In this document: positions 1-7,751 of the stretch, piece by piece
Layout of the letters: each line of letters opens with the position of its first letter
How positions within the stretch are numbered: position 1 is the stretch's first letter
Source: Ectobacillus ponti
Lineage (GTDB): Bacteria > Bacillota > Bacilli > Bacillales > Bacillaceae_G
Direction: 5' to 3'
NCBI RefSeq assembly: GCF_024294785.1
Contig: NZ_JANCLT010000010.1
Span: 1-64,000 of the forward strand
DNA length: 64,000 nt
Position numbers and translations under genes: made by a program
Notes under the pieces: generated by a model
What the model saw: only the letters and a program-made list of their open reading frames with translations
Database searches by the model: none
Told to the model about the DNA's origin: nothing

Positions 1-32
1 CACCCTTTCATGCAGTACTGCATGAAAGGGTG
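1..32. repeat. Perfect 32-bp palindrome at the window edge
   Basis: Two 15-nt arms (CACCCTTTCATGCAG and its exact complement) flank a central TA, so the whole stretch is self-complementary. It lies about 60 nt beyond the rnhB stop. On the minus strand it could be the stem of the terminator that ends the rimM-to-rnhB gene string, but any U-tract would fall outside the window, so this cannot be decided here. A protein-binding palindrome is the alternative. Confidence 0.6.
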
Positions 33-94
33 TCCTACTTTTATGATTTTATGCATGTTCTTAAGTTGATGGCAATGGCCGCCAAAGGCAGCTT

Positions 95-862
95 TCATAT
101 CATATGTTTAATTGGCGCAAAGGACTTGCGGTGCTCCGGGAGCACCCCACAGGACTCAATTGCCTGCAGATGCTCCTTCGTTCCATAGCCCATATGCTTT
201 TCAAATCCATATTGCGGATAGGCGGCCCCGAGTTCCTTCATCATCCGGTCGCGTGTCACCTTGGCAACAACCGAGGCTGCCGCAATACTGACACTGCTTG
301 CATCCCCTTTAATAATGGAGGTCTGCGGCACCTCCAATGGCAGCTCCATCGCATCAATCAGCAAATGCTCCGGCTTCGTCTGCAGTTGCAGAATCGCCGC
401 CAGCATGGCCTTCTTCGTAGCCTGGTAAATGTTAAGCTCATCAATTTCAGCCGCACCTACAATGCCGATGCCGACAGCCGTTGCCTCCCGCATGATGATT
501 TCGTAAAATTGTTCCCGCTTTGCCTCGCTGAGCTTCTTTGAATCATTCAGCCCGGCCAGATAAAAGGACTCCGGCAACACGACAGCCGCCGTTACAACAG
601 GACCTGCCAGCGGACCGCGGCCCACCTCATCCACCCCGGCAATATACTGCACGCCCCCGGCGCGCAGCTCTTGCTCGTAGCGGCACATCTGTGCAAATAA
701 TGCCCGGTCCTTCTCTTCCTGCTCCCGGCGCTTATGCCAATTGGCCACAAGCTTCTGCACACCTTTGCGCTCATCCGCAAGCAGCTGCTGCAGCCGATCG
801 TCTTGTCCATCCACAATCTCCTGCAGCAGACTTGCCGCTTCTGCTATGCTCAGCTTCTCCAT
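95..862 (-). CDS. rnhB: Ribonuclease HII
   Basis: RNase HII cuts the RNA strand of RNA-DNA hybrids and starts removal of misincorporated ribonucleotides, in the cytoplasm. The protein carries the family signature [12 protein letters not shown] near residue 75, with the first catalytic Asp-Glu pair, then NDSKKLS, and a DAM segment giving the downstream acidic residue. The open frame could begin five codons earlier, but that ATG lies inside the purine-rich ribosome site (GGGAGGGG). The second ATG is correctly spaced and gives 255 residues, the length I recall for B. subtilis RnhB. It is the last gene of the lepB-rbgA-rnhB run, 39 nt after rbgA. Confidence 0.96.
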   Translation of the reverse strand: MEKLSIAEAASLLQEIVDGQDDRLQQLLADERKGVQKLVANWHKRREQEEKDRALFAQMCRYEQELRAGGVQYIAGVDEVGRGPLAGPVVTAAVVLPESFYLAGLNDSKKLSEAKREQFYEIIMREATAVGIGIVGAAEIDELNIYQATKKAMLAAILQLQTKPEHLLIDAMELPLEVPQTSIIKGDASSVSIAAASVVAKVTRDRMMKELGAAYPQYGFEKHMGYGTKEHLQAIESCGVLPEHRKSFAPIKHMI

Positions 863-901
863 AACGTCCCCTCCCATAAAGAAAGACGTGCGCCCGCACG
901 T

Positions 902-1771
902 CTATTCCTCTATTGCCGCCGCTTCCTCCTGCGGTGTTTCGAATGTAATGCGGCCAAGCAGACCTGCACGAAGCTCGCGCAGCACCAGCTCCGCCGTCTT
1001 ATCATAATCAATCATGCCGCCGCCGGCCAAACAGCCGCGGCGCTTGCCGATTGCATCAAACAGCTCGACAATGTCCTCGGGAATTTCCGTCAGAGCATAG
1101 CGCTCCTGCAGCTGCTTCGGATAATGCGCAGCCAGGAAGCGAAGTGCATACACCGCCACATCCTGCAGGTTCAGGATGGTATCCTTAATCGCCCCAGTTG
1201 CCGCCAGACGGTAGCCGACCATCTCATCCTCAAACTTCGGCCAGAGGATTCCCGGCGTATCCAACAGTTCCAGCTCCTTGCCGATTTTAATCCATTGCTG
1301 TGCCGTCGTTACCCCGGGACGGTCTCCTGTTTTGGCGATGTTCTTTTTTGCCACCTTATTGATCAGAGTCGATTTGCCCACATTCGGGATGCCGACAATT
1401 AAGGCTCTGACAGCCCGGGGCTTGATACCCTTGGCAACCATCTTATCAAACTTCTCTTTTACAAGCTCCTTGCTGGCCGCGGTAATTTCCTTCATGCCTT
1501 GTCCAGCCTGCGCATTAATGGAAATGGCTTTTTGCCCTTTTTCCGCGAAATACTGAATCCATTGCTTCGTGACACGATCATCGGCCAGGTCTGCTTTATT
1601 CAACACAACAAGCCGCGGCTTGTGCGTGAGAATCTCATCGATCATCGGATTGCGCGAGGATGCCGGCAAACGGGCGTCCACAAGCTCAATGACCACATCA
1701 ATGAGCTTCAGCTTTTCCGTGATCTGCCTCCGGGCTTTCGCCATATGGCCCGGAAACCATTGAATTGTCAT
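902..1771 (-). CDS. rbgA: Ribosome biogenesis GTPase RbgA (YlqF)
   Basis: RbgA is an essential GTPase for late assembly of the 50S subunit, including incorporation of proteins such as L16. The sequence shows the circularly permuted G-motif order of the YlqF/YawG class. The NKAD (G4) motif near residue 58 comes before the P-loop GIPNVGKST near 130, which is followed by DTPG (G3). The N-terminal WFPGHMAKA motif is typical. The longest frame begins at a GTG three codons earlier. The ATG at 1771 lies 9 nt after a perfect AGGAGG, which overlaps the lepB stop codon, so translation of the two genes is probably coupled. Length 289 residues. Confidence 0.96.
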   Translation of the reverse strand: MTIQWFPGHMAKARRQITEKLKLIDVVIELVDARLPASSRNPMIDEILTHKPRLVVLNKADLADDRVTKQWIQYFAEKGQKAISINAQAGQGMKEITAASKELVKEKFDKMVAKGIKPRAVRALIVGIPNVGKSTLINKVAKKNIAKTGDRPGVTTAQQWIKIGKELELLDTPGILWPKFEDEMVGYRLAATGAIKDTILNLQDVAVYALRFLAAHYPKQLQERYALTEIPEDIVELFDAIGKRRGCLAGGGMIDYDKTAELVLRELRAGLLGRITFETPQEEAAAIEE

Positions 1772-1784
1772 ACTGTTCACCCTC

Positions 1785-2342
1785 CTAAGGATGCTGAATC
1801 ATACGGGCATCGGACATGGGCCAATACACGATGTTGGCCTTGCCGAGAATTTGATCCACAGACACAGTGCCAATGGTACGGCTGTCCTTGCTGAAGCGGC
1901 GATTATCACCCAGCACAAACACACGCCCCTTCGGCACAGTCTTCTGTCCCGTAATCTCCTCCAATTTAAAATCATATGTTAAAGGCCCATCTGATACTTG
2001 CTTTTTAAATTCTGCCAAATACGGTTCTTCATACATTTTTCCATTAATATACAGCACATCATTCTTATACTCGATTGTATCCCCCGGCACACCAATGACA
2101 CGTTTAATATAATCCTTATCCTCCGTGGCCCGGAATACAATAATATCAAAGCGCTGCGGTTCAGCGAACTTATATCCAATTTTATTGACGATCATCCGGT
2201 CACGGTCGTGCAGTGTCGGCATCATGGATACGCCGTCAACAAGGATCGGTGCAAAGAAAAACTGCCGGATCACCGCCGCCAATATCACAGCCATCACAAT
2301 CGCCTTCATCCATTCCCATGTCTGGCTCTTTTCCTTCGCCAT
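1785..2342 (-). CDS. lepB: Type I signal peptidase
   Basis: This membrane serine protease removes signal peptides from exported preproteins. It has a cytoplasmic N-terminus, one transmembrane segment (about residues 10-30) and an extracellular catalytic domain. The catalytic Ser is in the GVSMMPTL motif and the general-base Lys just before RVIGVPGD. The GDNR motif is also present. The chosen start follows GGAGGAG; an earlier ATG has no ribosome site. At 185 residues it matches the Sip class of Bacillus, which usually carries several paralogues, so the exact symbol (sipS/T/U/V) cannot be fixed. It sits between rplS and rbgA, as signal peptidase genes do in the B. cereus group. Confidence 0.94.
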   Translation of the reverse strand: MAKEKSQTWEWMKAIVMAVILAAVIRQFFFAPILVDGVSMMPTLHDRDRMIVNKIGYKFAEPQRFDIIVFRATEDKDYIKRVIGVPGDTIEYKNDVLYINGKMYEEPYLAEFKKQVSDGPLTYDFKLEEITGQKTVPKGRVFVLGDNRRFSKDSRTIGTVSVDQILGKANIVYWPMSDARMIQHP

Positions 2343-2381
2343 TGCCTGCTCCTCCGCCATATGTATTTACAGCTGAATCGG

Positions 2382-2410
2382 AAAAAGGGAGCTTGTTTGC
2401 ACAAGCTCCC
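2382..2410 (-). terminator. Intrinsic terminator after rplS
   Basis: A 10-bp stem (GGGAGCTTGT with its complement, 4-nt loop) is followed on the minus strand by five U. It separates rplS from lepB and probably works as a partial terminator, giving more L19 message than lepB-rbgA-rnhB message. Confidence 0.85.
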
Positions 2411-2419
2411 ATGCATGTC

Positions 2420-2764
2420 TTATCGAATTTCCTTGATACGTGCTTTCTTGCCACGCAGGCTGCGCAGGTAGTACAGCTTCGCACGACGTACTTTACCACG
2501 GCGTACTACATCGAGCTGTGCGATACGTGGAGTGTGGATTGGGAATGTACGCTCAACACCTACACCGTAAGAAACCTTACGAACTGTGAATGTTTCGCTG
2601 ATGCCGCCGCCACGACGCTTGATCACAACACCCTCGAACAACTGGATACGCTCGCGAGTACCTTCTACTACCTTAACGTGTACACGTACTGTGTCACCAG
2701 GACGAAATGCAGGTAGGTCAGTCTTCAACTGTGCTTTTGTGATTTCTTCAATCAAATGTTGCAT
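2420..2764 (-). CDS. rplS: 50S ribosomal protein L19
   Basis: L19 lies at the 30S-50S interface of the ribosome. The 114-residue protein matches the bacterial family over its whole length, with the characteristic [13 protein letters not shown] segment, the [14 protein letters not shown] stretch and the basic C-terminus (RRAKLYYLR). It follows trmD, as in most Firmicutes. Its own promoter and a structured leader lie in the 155-nt gap before it, and a terminator follows directly, so it can be expressed as a single gene as well as by read-through from rimM-trmD. Confidence 0.98.
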   Translation of the reverse strand: MQHLIEEITKAQLKTDLPAFRPGDTVRVHVKVVEGTRERIQLFEGVVIKRRGGGISETFTVRKVSYGVGVERTFPIHTPRIAQLDVVRRGKVRRAKLYYLRSLRGKKARIKEIR

Positions 2765-2774
2765 TTCTTTTTCT

Positions 2775-2860
2775 CTCCTTCCAAACCGATGCTCTTACGT
2801 ACCGTTTCGGCTCACGCAGCGGAACATCGTTGCTATGGACCTACGAAGTAAGTCACAAAT
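2775..2860 (-). ncRNA. Probable L19 autoregulatory mRNA leader
   Basis: The transcript between the promoter and the rplS ribosome site can fold into an outer GAUG/CAUC helix enclosing a CCG/CGG hairpin. It looks like the L19 leader family described upstream of rplS in low-GC Gram-positives, which is thought to bind L19 and limit its synthesis. The identification is from position and remembered sequence features; a covariance-model search (Rfam L19_leader) would decide it. Confidence 0.65.
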
Positions 2861-2863
2861 GAT

Positions 2864-2892
2864 ATCTTAGCATATGAGACAGGCAGTTGCAA
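2864..2892 (-). promoter_or_regulatory. Sigma-A promoter for rplS
   Basis: On the minus strand TTGCAA is separated by 17 nt from TAAGAT, with a TGC extension just before the -10. It lies between the trmD stop and the putative L19 leader, the position expected for an internal promoter that raises L19 synthesis. Confidence 0.55.
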
Positions 2893-2919
2893 GGAGATTT
2901 TCGAAAGTGTTAAGGTTTT

Positions 2920-3654
2920 TTACTTGTCTCCTTCAAACTCGGCCAGCCACTGCTGCTCCTTCTTTGTCCATTCATGTCCTTCCAGCAAATCCGGGCGTCT
3001 TATGTGAGTGCGGCGCAACGATTCCTTCCTGCGCCATTCCTCAATTTTGGCATGGTTGCCGGACAAGAGGACATCCGGCACCTTCAGCCCCCGGAAGTCA
3101 GCCGGACGCGTATAGTGCGGATGCTCCAGCAGTCCGGTACTGAAGGAGTCCTGCACATGGGATTCTTCCCGGCCCAGCACATTAGGAAGCAGGCGCACCA
3201 CGCTGTCTGTCACGACCATTGCCCCCAATTCGCCGCCGGTCAACACATAATCGCCAATAGAGATTTCATCTGTGACCAGGTGCTCCCGGATGCGCTCGTC
3301 ATAGCCTTCATAGTGACCACAAAGAAACACCAGATGCTCCTCCTGTGCCAGCTCCTCGGCTTTGCGCTGTGTAAAACGCTCCCCCTGCGGGCACATGAGG
3401 ATAATGCGCGGCTTCCTTTCCGTCCCGGCTGTCAAAGCCTCCACAGCATCAAACAGGGGCTGCGGAGCCAGCACCATGCCGGCTCCGCCTCCATACGGAT
3501 AATCATCCACACTGCCGTGCTTGCTGGCTGAGTAGTCCCGGAAATTTACTACATGGATGCTTACTGCTTCCTTCTCCTGCGCTTTTTTTAAAATGGAAGA
3601 GCCGAACACGCCGGTAAACATCTCTGGAAACAGCGTCAAGATATCAATCTTCAT
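2920..3654 (-). CDS. trmD: tRNA (guanine-N1)-methyltransferase TrmD
   Basis: TrmD methylates G37 of tRNAs that read CNN codons, using S-adenosylmethionine, and so prevents +1 frameshifting. The 244-residue protein shows the knotted SPOUT-fold signatures: N-terminal [11 protein letters not shown], then [21 protein letters not shown]-like residues and the [11 protein letters not shown] motif of the cofactor knot. Its ATG overlaps the rimM stop codon (ATGA), so the two are translationally coupled, an arrangement conserved widely in bacteria. Confidence 0.98.
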   Translation of the reverse strand: MKIDILTLFPEMFTGVFGSSILKKAQEKEAVSIHVVNFRDYSASKHGSVDDYPYGGGAGMVLAPQPLFDAVEALTAGTERKPRIILMCPQGERFTQRKAEELAQEEHLVFLCGHYEGYDERIREHLVTDEISIGDYVLTGGELGAMVVTDSVVRLLPNVLGREESHVQDSFSTGLLEHPHYTRPADFRGLKVPDVLLSGNHAKIEEWRRKESLRRTHIRRPDLLEGHEWTKKEQQWLAEFEGDK

Positions 3655-4169
3655 GACAACAGACCTTCCATCGGATGAATGGTCACCCGCTTCTCCTGTA
3701 CATCCACTGCCAATACAACCTGCTCAATATACGGGATGTAATGCTCCTTGCCTTTTGGCCCTTTTACCACCCACACATCATTCGCGCCGGGAGAGAGAAT
3801 GTCGATAATCTTGCCGATTTCTTCTCCATCCTCCGTTACCACAGTGCAGCCAATGATTTCATGGTAGTAGTATTCCCCTTCCGGCAATGCGCCCAGTTGC
3901 TCCTCCGGCACCTTCAGCACCGCACCCTTCAACTTCTCTACTTGATTCACATCCTCCAGCCCTTCAAAGGTCAGCAAATCAAAATTTTTATGTGTCCGGT
4001 GAGAAGCAATCTTCACCTCCAACGGCTCGTTGCTCTTTTCCTGAAACATATACAGCTTATTGCCGACGCGGTACCGCTCCTCCGGGAAATCAGTCCGGGA
4101 AATCACCCGCACCTCGCCGCGGATGCCATGCGTATTCACAATTTTGCCGACATTGAACCATTTTGTCAT
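3651..4169 (-). CDS. rimM: Ribosome maturation factor RimM
   Basis: RimM binds S19 and helps the 3' (head) domain of 16S rRNA mature. The protein has the N-terminal barrel with the conserved [14 protein letters not shown] segment and a C-terminal PRC-barrel domain ([10 protein letters not shown], then PGANDVWVV). A TTG seven codons upstream would extend the frame, but the ATG at 4169 follows AGGTGA at good distance and gives 172 residues, close to the family length. In B. subtilis ylqD lies upstream of rimM; here that gene is absent and a terminator for khpA lies there instead. Confidence 0.96.
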   Translation of the reverse strand: MTKWFNVGKIVNTHGIRGEVRVISRTDFPEERYRVGNKLYMFQEKSNEPLEVKIASHRTHKNFDLLTFEGLEDVNQVEKLKGAVLKVPEEQLGALPEGEYYYHEIIGCTVVTEDGEEIGKIIDILSPGANDVWVVKGPKGKEHYIPYIEQVVLAVDVQEKRVTIHPMEGLLS

Positions 4170-4270
4170 TGAGTCACCTGCTTTATTCAAAATATATATG
4201 TAGTGTTTCCTTCGGTCTTTGTTCTCATAAACCCTTTATGCCTTAAAGGGCGATACAGCCTTTTTCACAG

Positions 4271-4299
4271 AAAAAAGGAGAGGAATGCTCCTCTCCCTT
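4271..4299 (-). terminator. Intrinsic terminator after khpA
   Basis: An 8-bp perfect stem (GGAGAGGA and complement, 4-nt loop), extended by neighbouring pairs and followed by six U on the minus strand, ends the ylxM-ffh-rpsP-khpA unit. The remaining space before rimM also holds a small CCCTTTA/TAAAGGG hairpin (about 4231-4250) of unknown role and no convincing promoter. Confidence 0.88.
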
Positions 4300-4300
4300 T

Positions 4301-4534
4301 TCATTGAATTTCAAGCGTAATACGTTCGTTCTTGTTATGTCCAGCGGCATACACAACCGTGCGGATCGCCTTCGCGACACGGCCCTGCTTGCCAATGACT
4401 TTTCCTACATCCTCAGCATGAACAGTCAGCCGGTAGATGACATCTCTGCCGCCTTGCTCGCGCGTAACCTTCACATCCTCAGGATGGTCGACCAGGGCTT
4501 GTACGAGCGTCTCGATTAACCCTGTCATCGTCAT
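4301..4534 (-). CDS. khpA: KH-domain RNA-binding protein KhpA (YlqC)
   Basis: KhpA is a 77-residue single KH-domain protein that binds RNA, often together with KhpB (Jag/EloR). In streptococci it affects cell elongation and septum placement. The GxxG loop lies in GKVIGKQGR, in the middle of the protein. The start overlaps the rpsP stop (TAATG), and the ribosome site lies inside rpsP, so translation is coupled to S16. The order rpsP-khpA is conserved in Firmicutes. Confidence 0.93.
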   Translation of the reverse strand: MTMTGLIETLVQALVDHPEDVKVTREQGGRDVIYRLTVHAEDVGKVIGKQGRVAKAIRTVVYAAGHNKNERITLEIQ

Positions 4535-4806
4535 TACTTACCTTGCTTGGACAGGTGGAACTTCTCAAGCACGCCTGCTTGGGAGAACAGGTTACGTACT
4601 GTGTCAGACGGCTTCGCGCCGTTTGCCAGCCACTTCAGAGCAAGCTCTTCGTTGATTTTCACTTCAGCTGGCTGAGCAACTGGATTGTAGTAGCCAATCT
4701 CTTCGATGAAACGTCCGTCACGAGGAGAACGAGCATCTGCAACAACTACACGATAGAAAGGAGACTTCTTAGCTCCCATACGCTTTAAACGAATTTTAAC
4801 TGCCAT
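4534..4806 (-). CDS. rpsP: 30S ribosomal protein S16
   Basis: S16 is an early-assembling small-subunit protein. It begins with [11 protein letters not shown] and has the GYYNP motif typical of the family. The longest frame starts four codons earlier at a TTG-type codon. The ATG at 4806, after AGGTG, gives the standard 90 residues. The 105 nt between ffh and rpsP are AT-rich and contain a TATAAT-like box, so an own promoter is possible, but no good -35 partner was found and no terminator follows ffh. Confidence 0.97.
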   Translation of the reverse strand: MAVKIRLKRMGAKKSPFYRVVVADARSPRDGRFIEEIGYYNPVAQPAEVKINEELALKWLANGAKPSDTVRNLFSQAGVLEKFHLSKQGK

Positions 4807-4911
4807 TTTATAAAGCACCTCCGAATTTGTTTCACACAGATAATTATATTAGCAAACACCTTTACCCTTTGTAAAGTATAATTTCTTAACAGCAGGTATT
4901 TTTTCTGAAGC

Positions 4912-6258
4912 TTACATGAACGGGAACTTGAAGCCGCCCTTCTTCTTGCCCTTCTGCTGCATACCCGTCATCATCTTCATCATCTTCTTCATTTCCTCAA
5001 ACTGCTTCAACAGGCGGTTGAGCTCCGGCACCGTAGTGCCGCTGCCCTTGGCAATGCGCCGCTTGCGGCTTGCGTTCAAAATGTCAGGGTTTTCACGCTC
5101 CGCCATGGTCATGGAGCGGATAATCGCCTCCACGCGGCCGATTTGCTTTTCGTCCACCTGCACATCCTTCAGCCCTTTGATCTTGTTTGCGCCCGGCAGC
5201 ATGCCCAAAAGCTCATCAAGCGGCCCGAGCTTGCGCACCTGTCCCAGCTGGTCCAGGAAGTCGTCAAGCGTAAAGGACTGCGTCCGCATCTTCTGCTCCA
5301 GCTCTTTCGCTTTTTCAGCATCCACCGTCGCCTGCGCCTTTTCAATCAGCGTCAGCACGTCACCCATGCCCAAAATACGGGACGCCATGCGCTCCGGATG
5401 GAACGGCTCCAAGGCATCCAGCTTTTCGCCAAGACCCACAAACTTAATCGGGGTGTTCGTGACAGCCTTGATGGACAGAGCCGCACCGCCGCGCGTGTCG
5501 CCATCCAGCTTCGTCAGCACAACACCGGTCAGGCCGAGCTGCTCATGAAAGCTTTGGGCCACATTGACGGCATCCTGGCCTGTCATCGCATCGACAACAA
5601 GAAAAATCTCATCCGGTTTTGTAATTTCCTTCACCTGCTGCAGCTCATCCATGAGCGCTTCGTCAATGTGAAGGCGGCCGGCTGTGTCGATCAGCACATA
5701 GTCGTGATGCTCATCTCTTGCATGCTGGATGGCCTGCCGCGCGATTTCCACCGGGCTGACCTTGTCGCCCAGCGAGAACACCGGCATGCTAAGCTGCTTG
5801 CCAAGCGTTTCAAGCTGTTTGATGGCGGCTGGACGGTAAATATCAGCGGCCACTAAGAGCGGCTTGCGGTTATATTTTTTGCGAAGCAGGTTTGCCAGCT
5901 TGCCGGTGGTGGTTGTTTTACCAGCACCTTGCAGACCGACCATCATAATGACAGTCGGCGGACGGTTTGACACAGCAATTTTGCTTTGCTCGCCGCCCAT
6001 CAGCGCTGTCAATTCCTCCTGCACGACTTTGACAACCTGCTGGCCCGGTGTCAGGCTTTGCATGACATCTTGTCCGACTGCCCGTTCTGACACACGCTTA
6101 ATAAAGTCCTTTACGACCTTAAAGTTTACGTCCGCTTCGAGCAGCGCCAGGCGCACCTCGCGCATCATTTCTTTGACGTCGGCTTCTGTTACTTTTCCTT
6201 TGCCGCGAATTCTCTGTAATGTCTGTTGAAGTCGGTCGGCTAATCCTTCGAATGCCAT
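4912..6258 (-). CDS. ffh: Signal recognition particle protein Ffh
   Basis: Ffh is the GTPase and signal-sequence-binding subunit of the signal recognition particle, working with scRNA/4.5S RNA and FtsY. Domains in order: N-terminal helical bundle; G domain with P-loop GLQGAGKTTTTGKL near residue 105, DTAGR and TKLDGDTRGG; then a methionine-rich M domain ending in a basic Gly/Lys tail. The 448 residues match the family. It lies 12 nt after ylxM and both are read from the promoter at 6645-6673. Confidence 0.98.
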   Translation of the reverse strand: MAFEGLADRLQQTLQRIRGKGKVTEADVKEMMREVRLALLEADVNFKVVKDFIKRVSERAVGQDVMQSLTPGQQVVKVVQEELTALMGGEQSKIAVSNRPPTVIMMVGLQGAGKTTTTGKLANLLRKKYNRKPLLVAADIYRPAAIKQLETLGKQLSMPVFSLGDKVSPVEIARQAIQHARDEHHDYVLIDTAGRLHIDEALMDELQQVKEITKPDEIFLVVDAMTGQDAVNVAQSFHEQLGLTGVVLTKLDGDTRGGAALSIKAVTNTPIKFVGLGEKLDALEPFHPERMASRILGMGDVLTLIEKAQATVDAEKAKELEQKMRTQSFTLDDFLDQLGQVRKLGPLDELLGMLPGANKIKGLKDVQVDEKQIGRVEAIIRSMTMAERENPDILNASRKRRIAKGSGTTVPELNRLLKQFEEMKKMMKMMTGMQQKGKKKGGFKFPFM

Positions 6259-6270
6259 CGGGCCGCCCTC

Positions 6271-6603
6271 CTATTCCAATTTTTCAATAGCTTCAACAAT
6301 TGTCAGTGCTTCTGCGCCTGCATGCCCGCTCTTGCTGAGTTCTTTCTTCAGCTCCGCGATGAGGCGCTGCCGTTCCTGGAACTTCGCCAGAAGAAGCAGC
6401 TTTTCCTCGTACTCCTCCAGCATGGCTTCCGTACGCTTGATGTTATCGTAGACGGCCTGGCGGCTTACGCCGAACTCCTCGGCAATCTCACCGAGAGAGT
6501 AGTCGTCCAAGTAGTAAAGCGACATGTAGCTCCGCTGTTTCGGAGTTAACAACGATTGATAAAAATCGAAAAGATAGTTCATTCTCGTTGTTTTTTCGAG
6601 CAT
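6271..6603 (-). CDS. ylxM: YlxM/p13-like helix-turn-helix protein
   Basis: YlxM is a small protein found next to ffh in Firmicutes. In Streptococcus it modulates SRP assembly and GTPase activity. The protein starts [16 protein letters not shown] and has a sigma-factor region-4-like helix-turn-helix ([16 protein letters not shown]), followed by a charged coiled-coil stretch. The ATG start follows AGGATG; a TTG two codons upstream is less likely. It is the first gene after a strong promoter and an upstream terminator, so it leads the ffh transcript. Confidence 0.93.
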   Translation of the reverse strand: MLEKTTRMNYLFDFYQSLLTPKQRSYMSLYYLDDYSLGEIAEEFGVSRQAVYDNIKRTEAMLEEYEEKLLLLAKFQERQRLIAELKKELSKSGHAGAEALTIVEAIEKLE

Positions 6604-6644
6604 GCGCAATCATCCTTTGTTAAGTGAATTCCCTTTACAAATTA

Positions 6645-6673
6645 AGTGTAGCGATTTGCTATGTGCGTGTCAA
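6645..6673 (-). promoter_or_regulatory. Sigma-A promoter for ylxM-ffh
   Basis: A perfect -35 box TTGACA is followed after 17 nt by TACACT, about 40 nt upstream of the ylxM start and downstream of the ftsY terminator on the minus strand. It is one of the best promoter matches in the window. Confidence 0.8.
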
Positions 6674-6711
6674 GTTTTTTTCTTTACGAGGCTGAGAGTG
6701 AAGCATGCGGA

Positions 6712-6741
6712 GAAAACCTTGCCGCCAAATGGGCGGCAAGG
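6712..6741 (-). terminator. Intrinsic terminator after ftsY
   Basis: A 10-bp perfect GC-rich stem (CCTTGCCGCC and complement, 5-nt loop) followed by UUUUCU on the minus strand closes the rnc-smc-ftsY unit six nt after the ftsY stop. Confidence 0.9.
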
Positions 6742-6747
6742 CAGGCA

Positions 6748-7737
6748 TCAATCTTCCTGCTTCTCCATGAAATCGCCGAACAGGCCGTACACATACTGCT
6801 CCGGATGGAACTCTTGCAGGTCGTCCATTTTTTCCCCAAGACCGACGAACTTCACAGGCACATCCATTTCATTGCGGATGGCGAGAACAATGCCGCCTTT
6901 GGCAGTGCCGTCAAGCTTTGTCAGCACAATGCCCGTTACATCCGTTGCCTCGCGGAAGGTTTTTGCCTGACTCAGGCCGTTTTGGCCTGTTGTCGCGTCA
7001 ATCACCAGAAGCACCTCGTGCGGCGCACCCGGGATTTCACGCTCAATCACACGCTTGACCTTCTCAAGCTCCTTCATCAGATTCACCTTATTTTGCAGGC
7101 GCCCTGCCGTATCACACAGCAAAATGTCTGCCTTGCGGGCCTTTGCCGCCTGTACGGCATCGTACATGACAGCCGCCGGGTCGCTGCCGGAGCCTTGCTT
7201 AATGACTTCAACGCCCACACGCTCGCCCCATACCTCCAGCTGCTCAATTGCACCGGCACGGAACGTATCGCCGGCAGCAAGCAGCACCTTCTTGCCTTCG
7301 CTTTTGAATTTATGGGCAAGCTTGCCGATGGTTGTCGTTTTGCCCACGCCGTTCACGCCGACAAACAGGATGACCGTGAGCGCATCCTGCTGCAGGTTCA
7401 GCTCGTTATCAAAGCTGCCGTCCCCCTTGTAAATGTCCACCAGCTTCTCGGAAATGACAGCCTGCACCTCGCGCGGGTCCTGAATGTTGCGGCGTTTCAC
7501 TTCCTCCTTCAGCTCGTCAATGAGCTCCATGACTGTTGTAACGCCGACATCCGCGCCAATTAAGATCTCTTCCAATTCTTCAAAAAAGTCCTCATCCACT
7601 TTGCGGTAACGATACACAAGGTCATTCACCTTTTCGGCAAAGGAATTGCGCGTCTTTTCCAGACCTTGCTTAAACTTTTCCGTTACTGCCTCTGTTTGAC
7701 GTGAAATAGATTCCTTCAGCTTTTTGAAAAAGCTCAT
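6748..7737 (-). CDS. ftsY: Signal recognition particle receptor FtsY
   Basis: FtsY is the membrane-associated SRP receptor GTPase; it pairs with Ffh and hands ribosomes to SecYEG. The N-terminus is short and charged (the brief A region of Firmicutes). It is followed by the N domain and a G domain with P-loop [14 protein letters not shown] near residue 135, DTAGR and [10 protein letters not shown]. Start: the ATG at 7737 has AGGATG at correct spacing; the ATG three codons upstream overlaps that site. Length 329. It begins 14 nt after smc and belongs to the rnc-smc-ftsY operon conserved in Bacillus. Confidence 0.97.
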   Translation of the reverse strand: MSFFKKLKESISRQTEAVTEKFKQGLEKTRNSFAEKVNDLVYRYRKVDEDFFEELEEILIGADVGVTTVMELIDELKEEVKRRNIQDPREVQAVISEKLVDIYKGDGSFDNELNLQQDALTVILFVGVNGVGKTTTIGKLAHKFKSEGKKVLLAAGDTFRAGAIEQLEVWGERVGVEVIKQGSGSDPAAVMYDAVQAAKARKADILLCDTAGRLQNKVNLMKELEKVKRVIEREIPGAPHEVLLVIDATTGQNGLSQAKTFREATDVTGIVLTKLDGTAKGGIVLAIRNEMDVPVKFVGLGEKMDDLQEFHPEQYVYGLFGDFMEKQED

Positions 7738-7751
7738 GCTTCTCATCCTTT

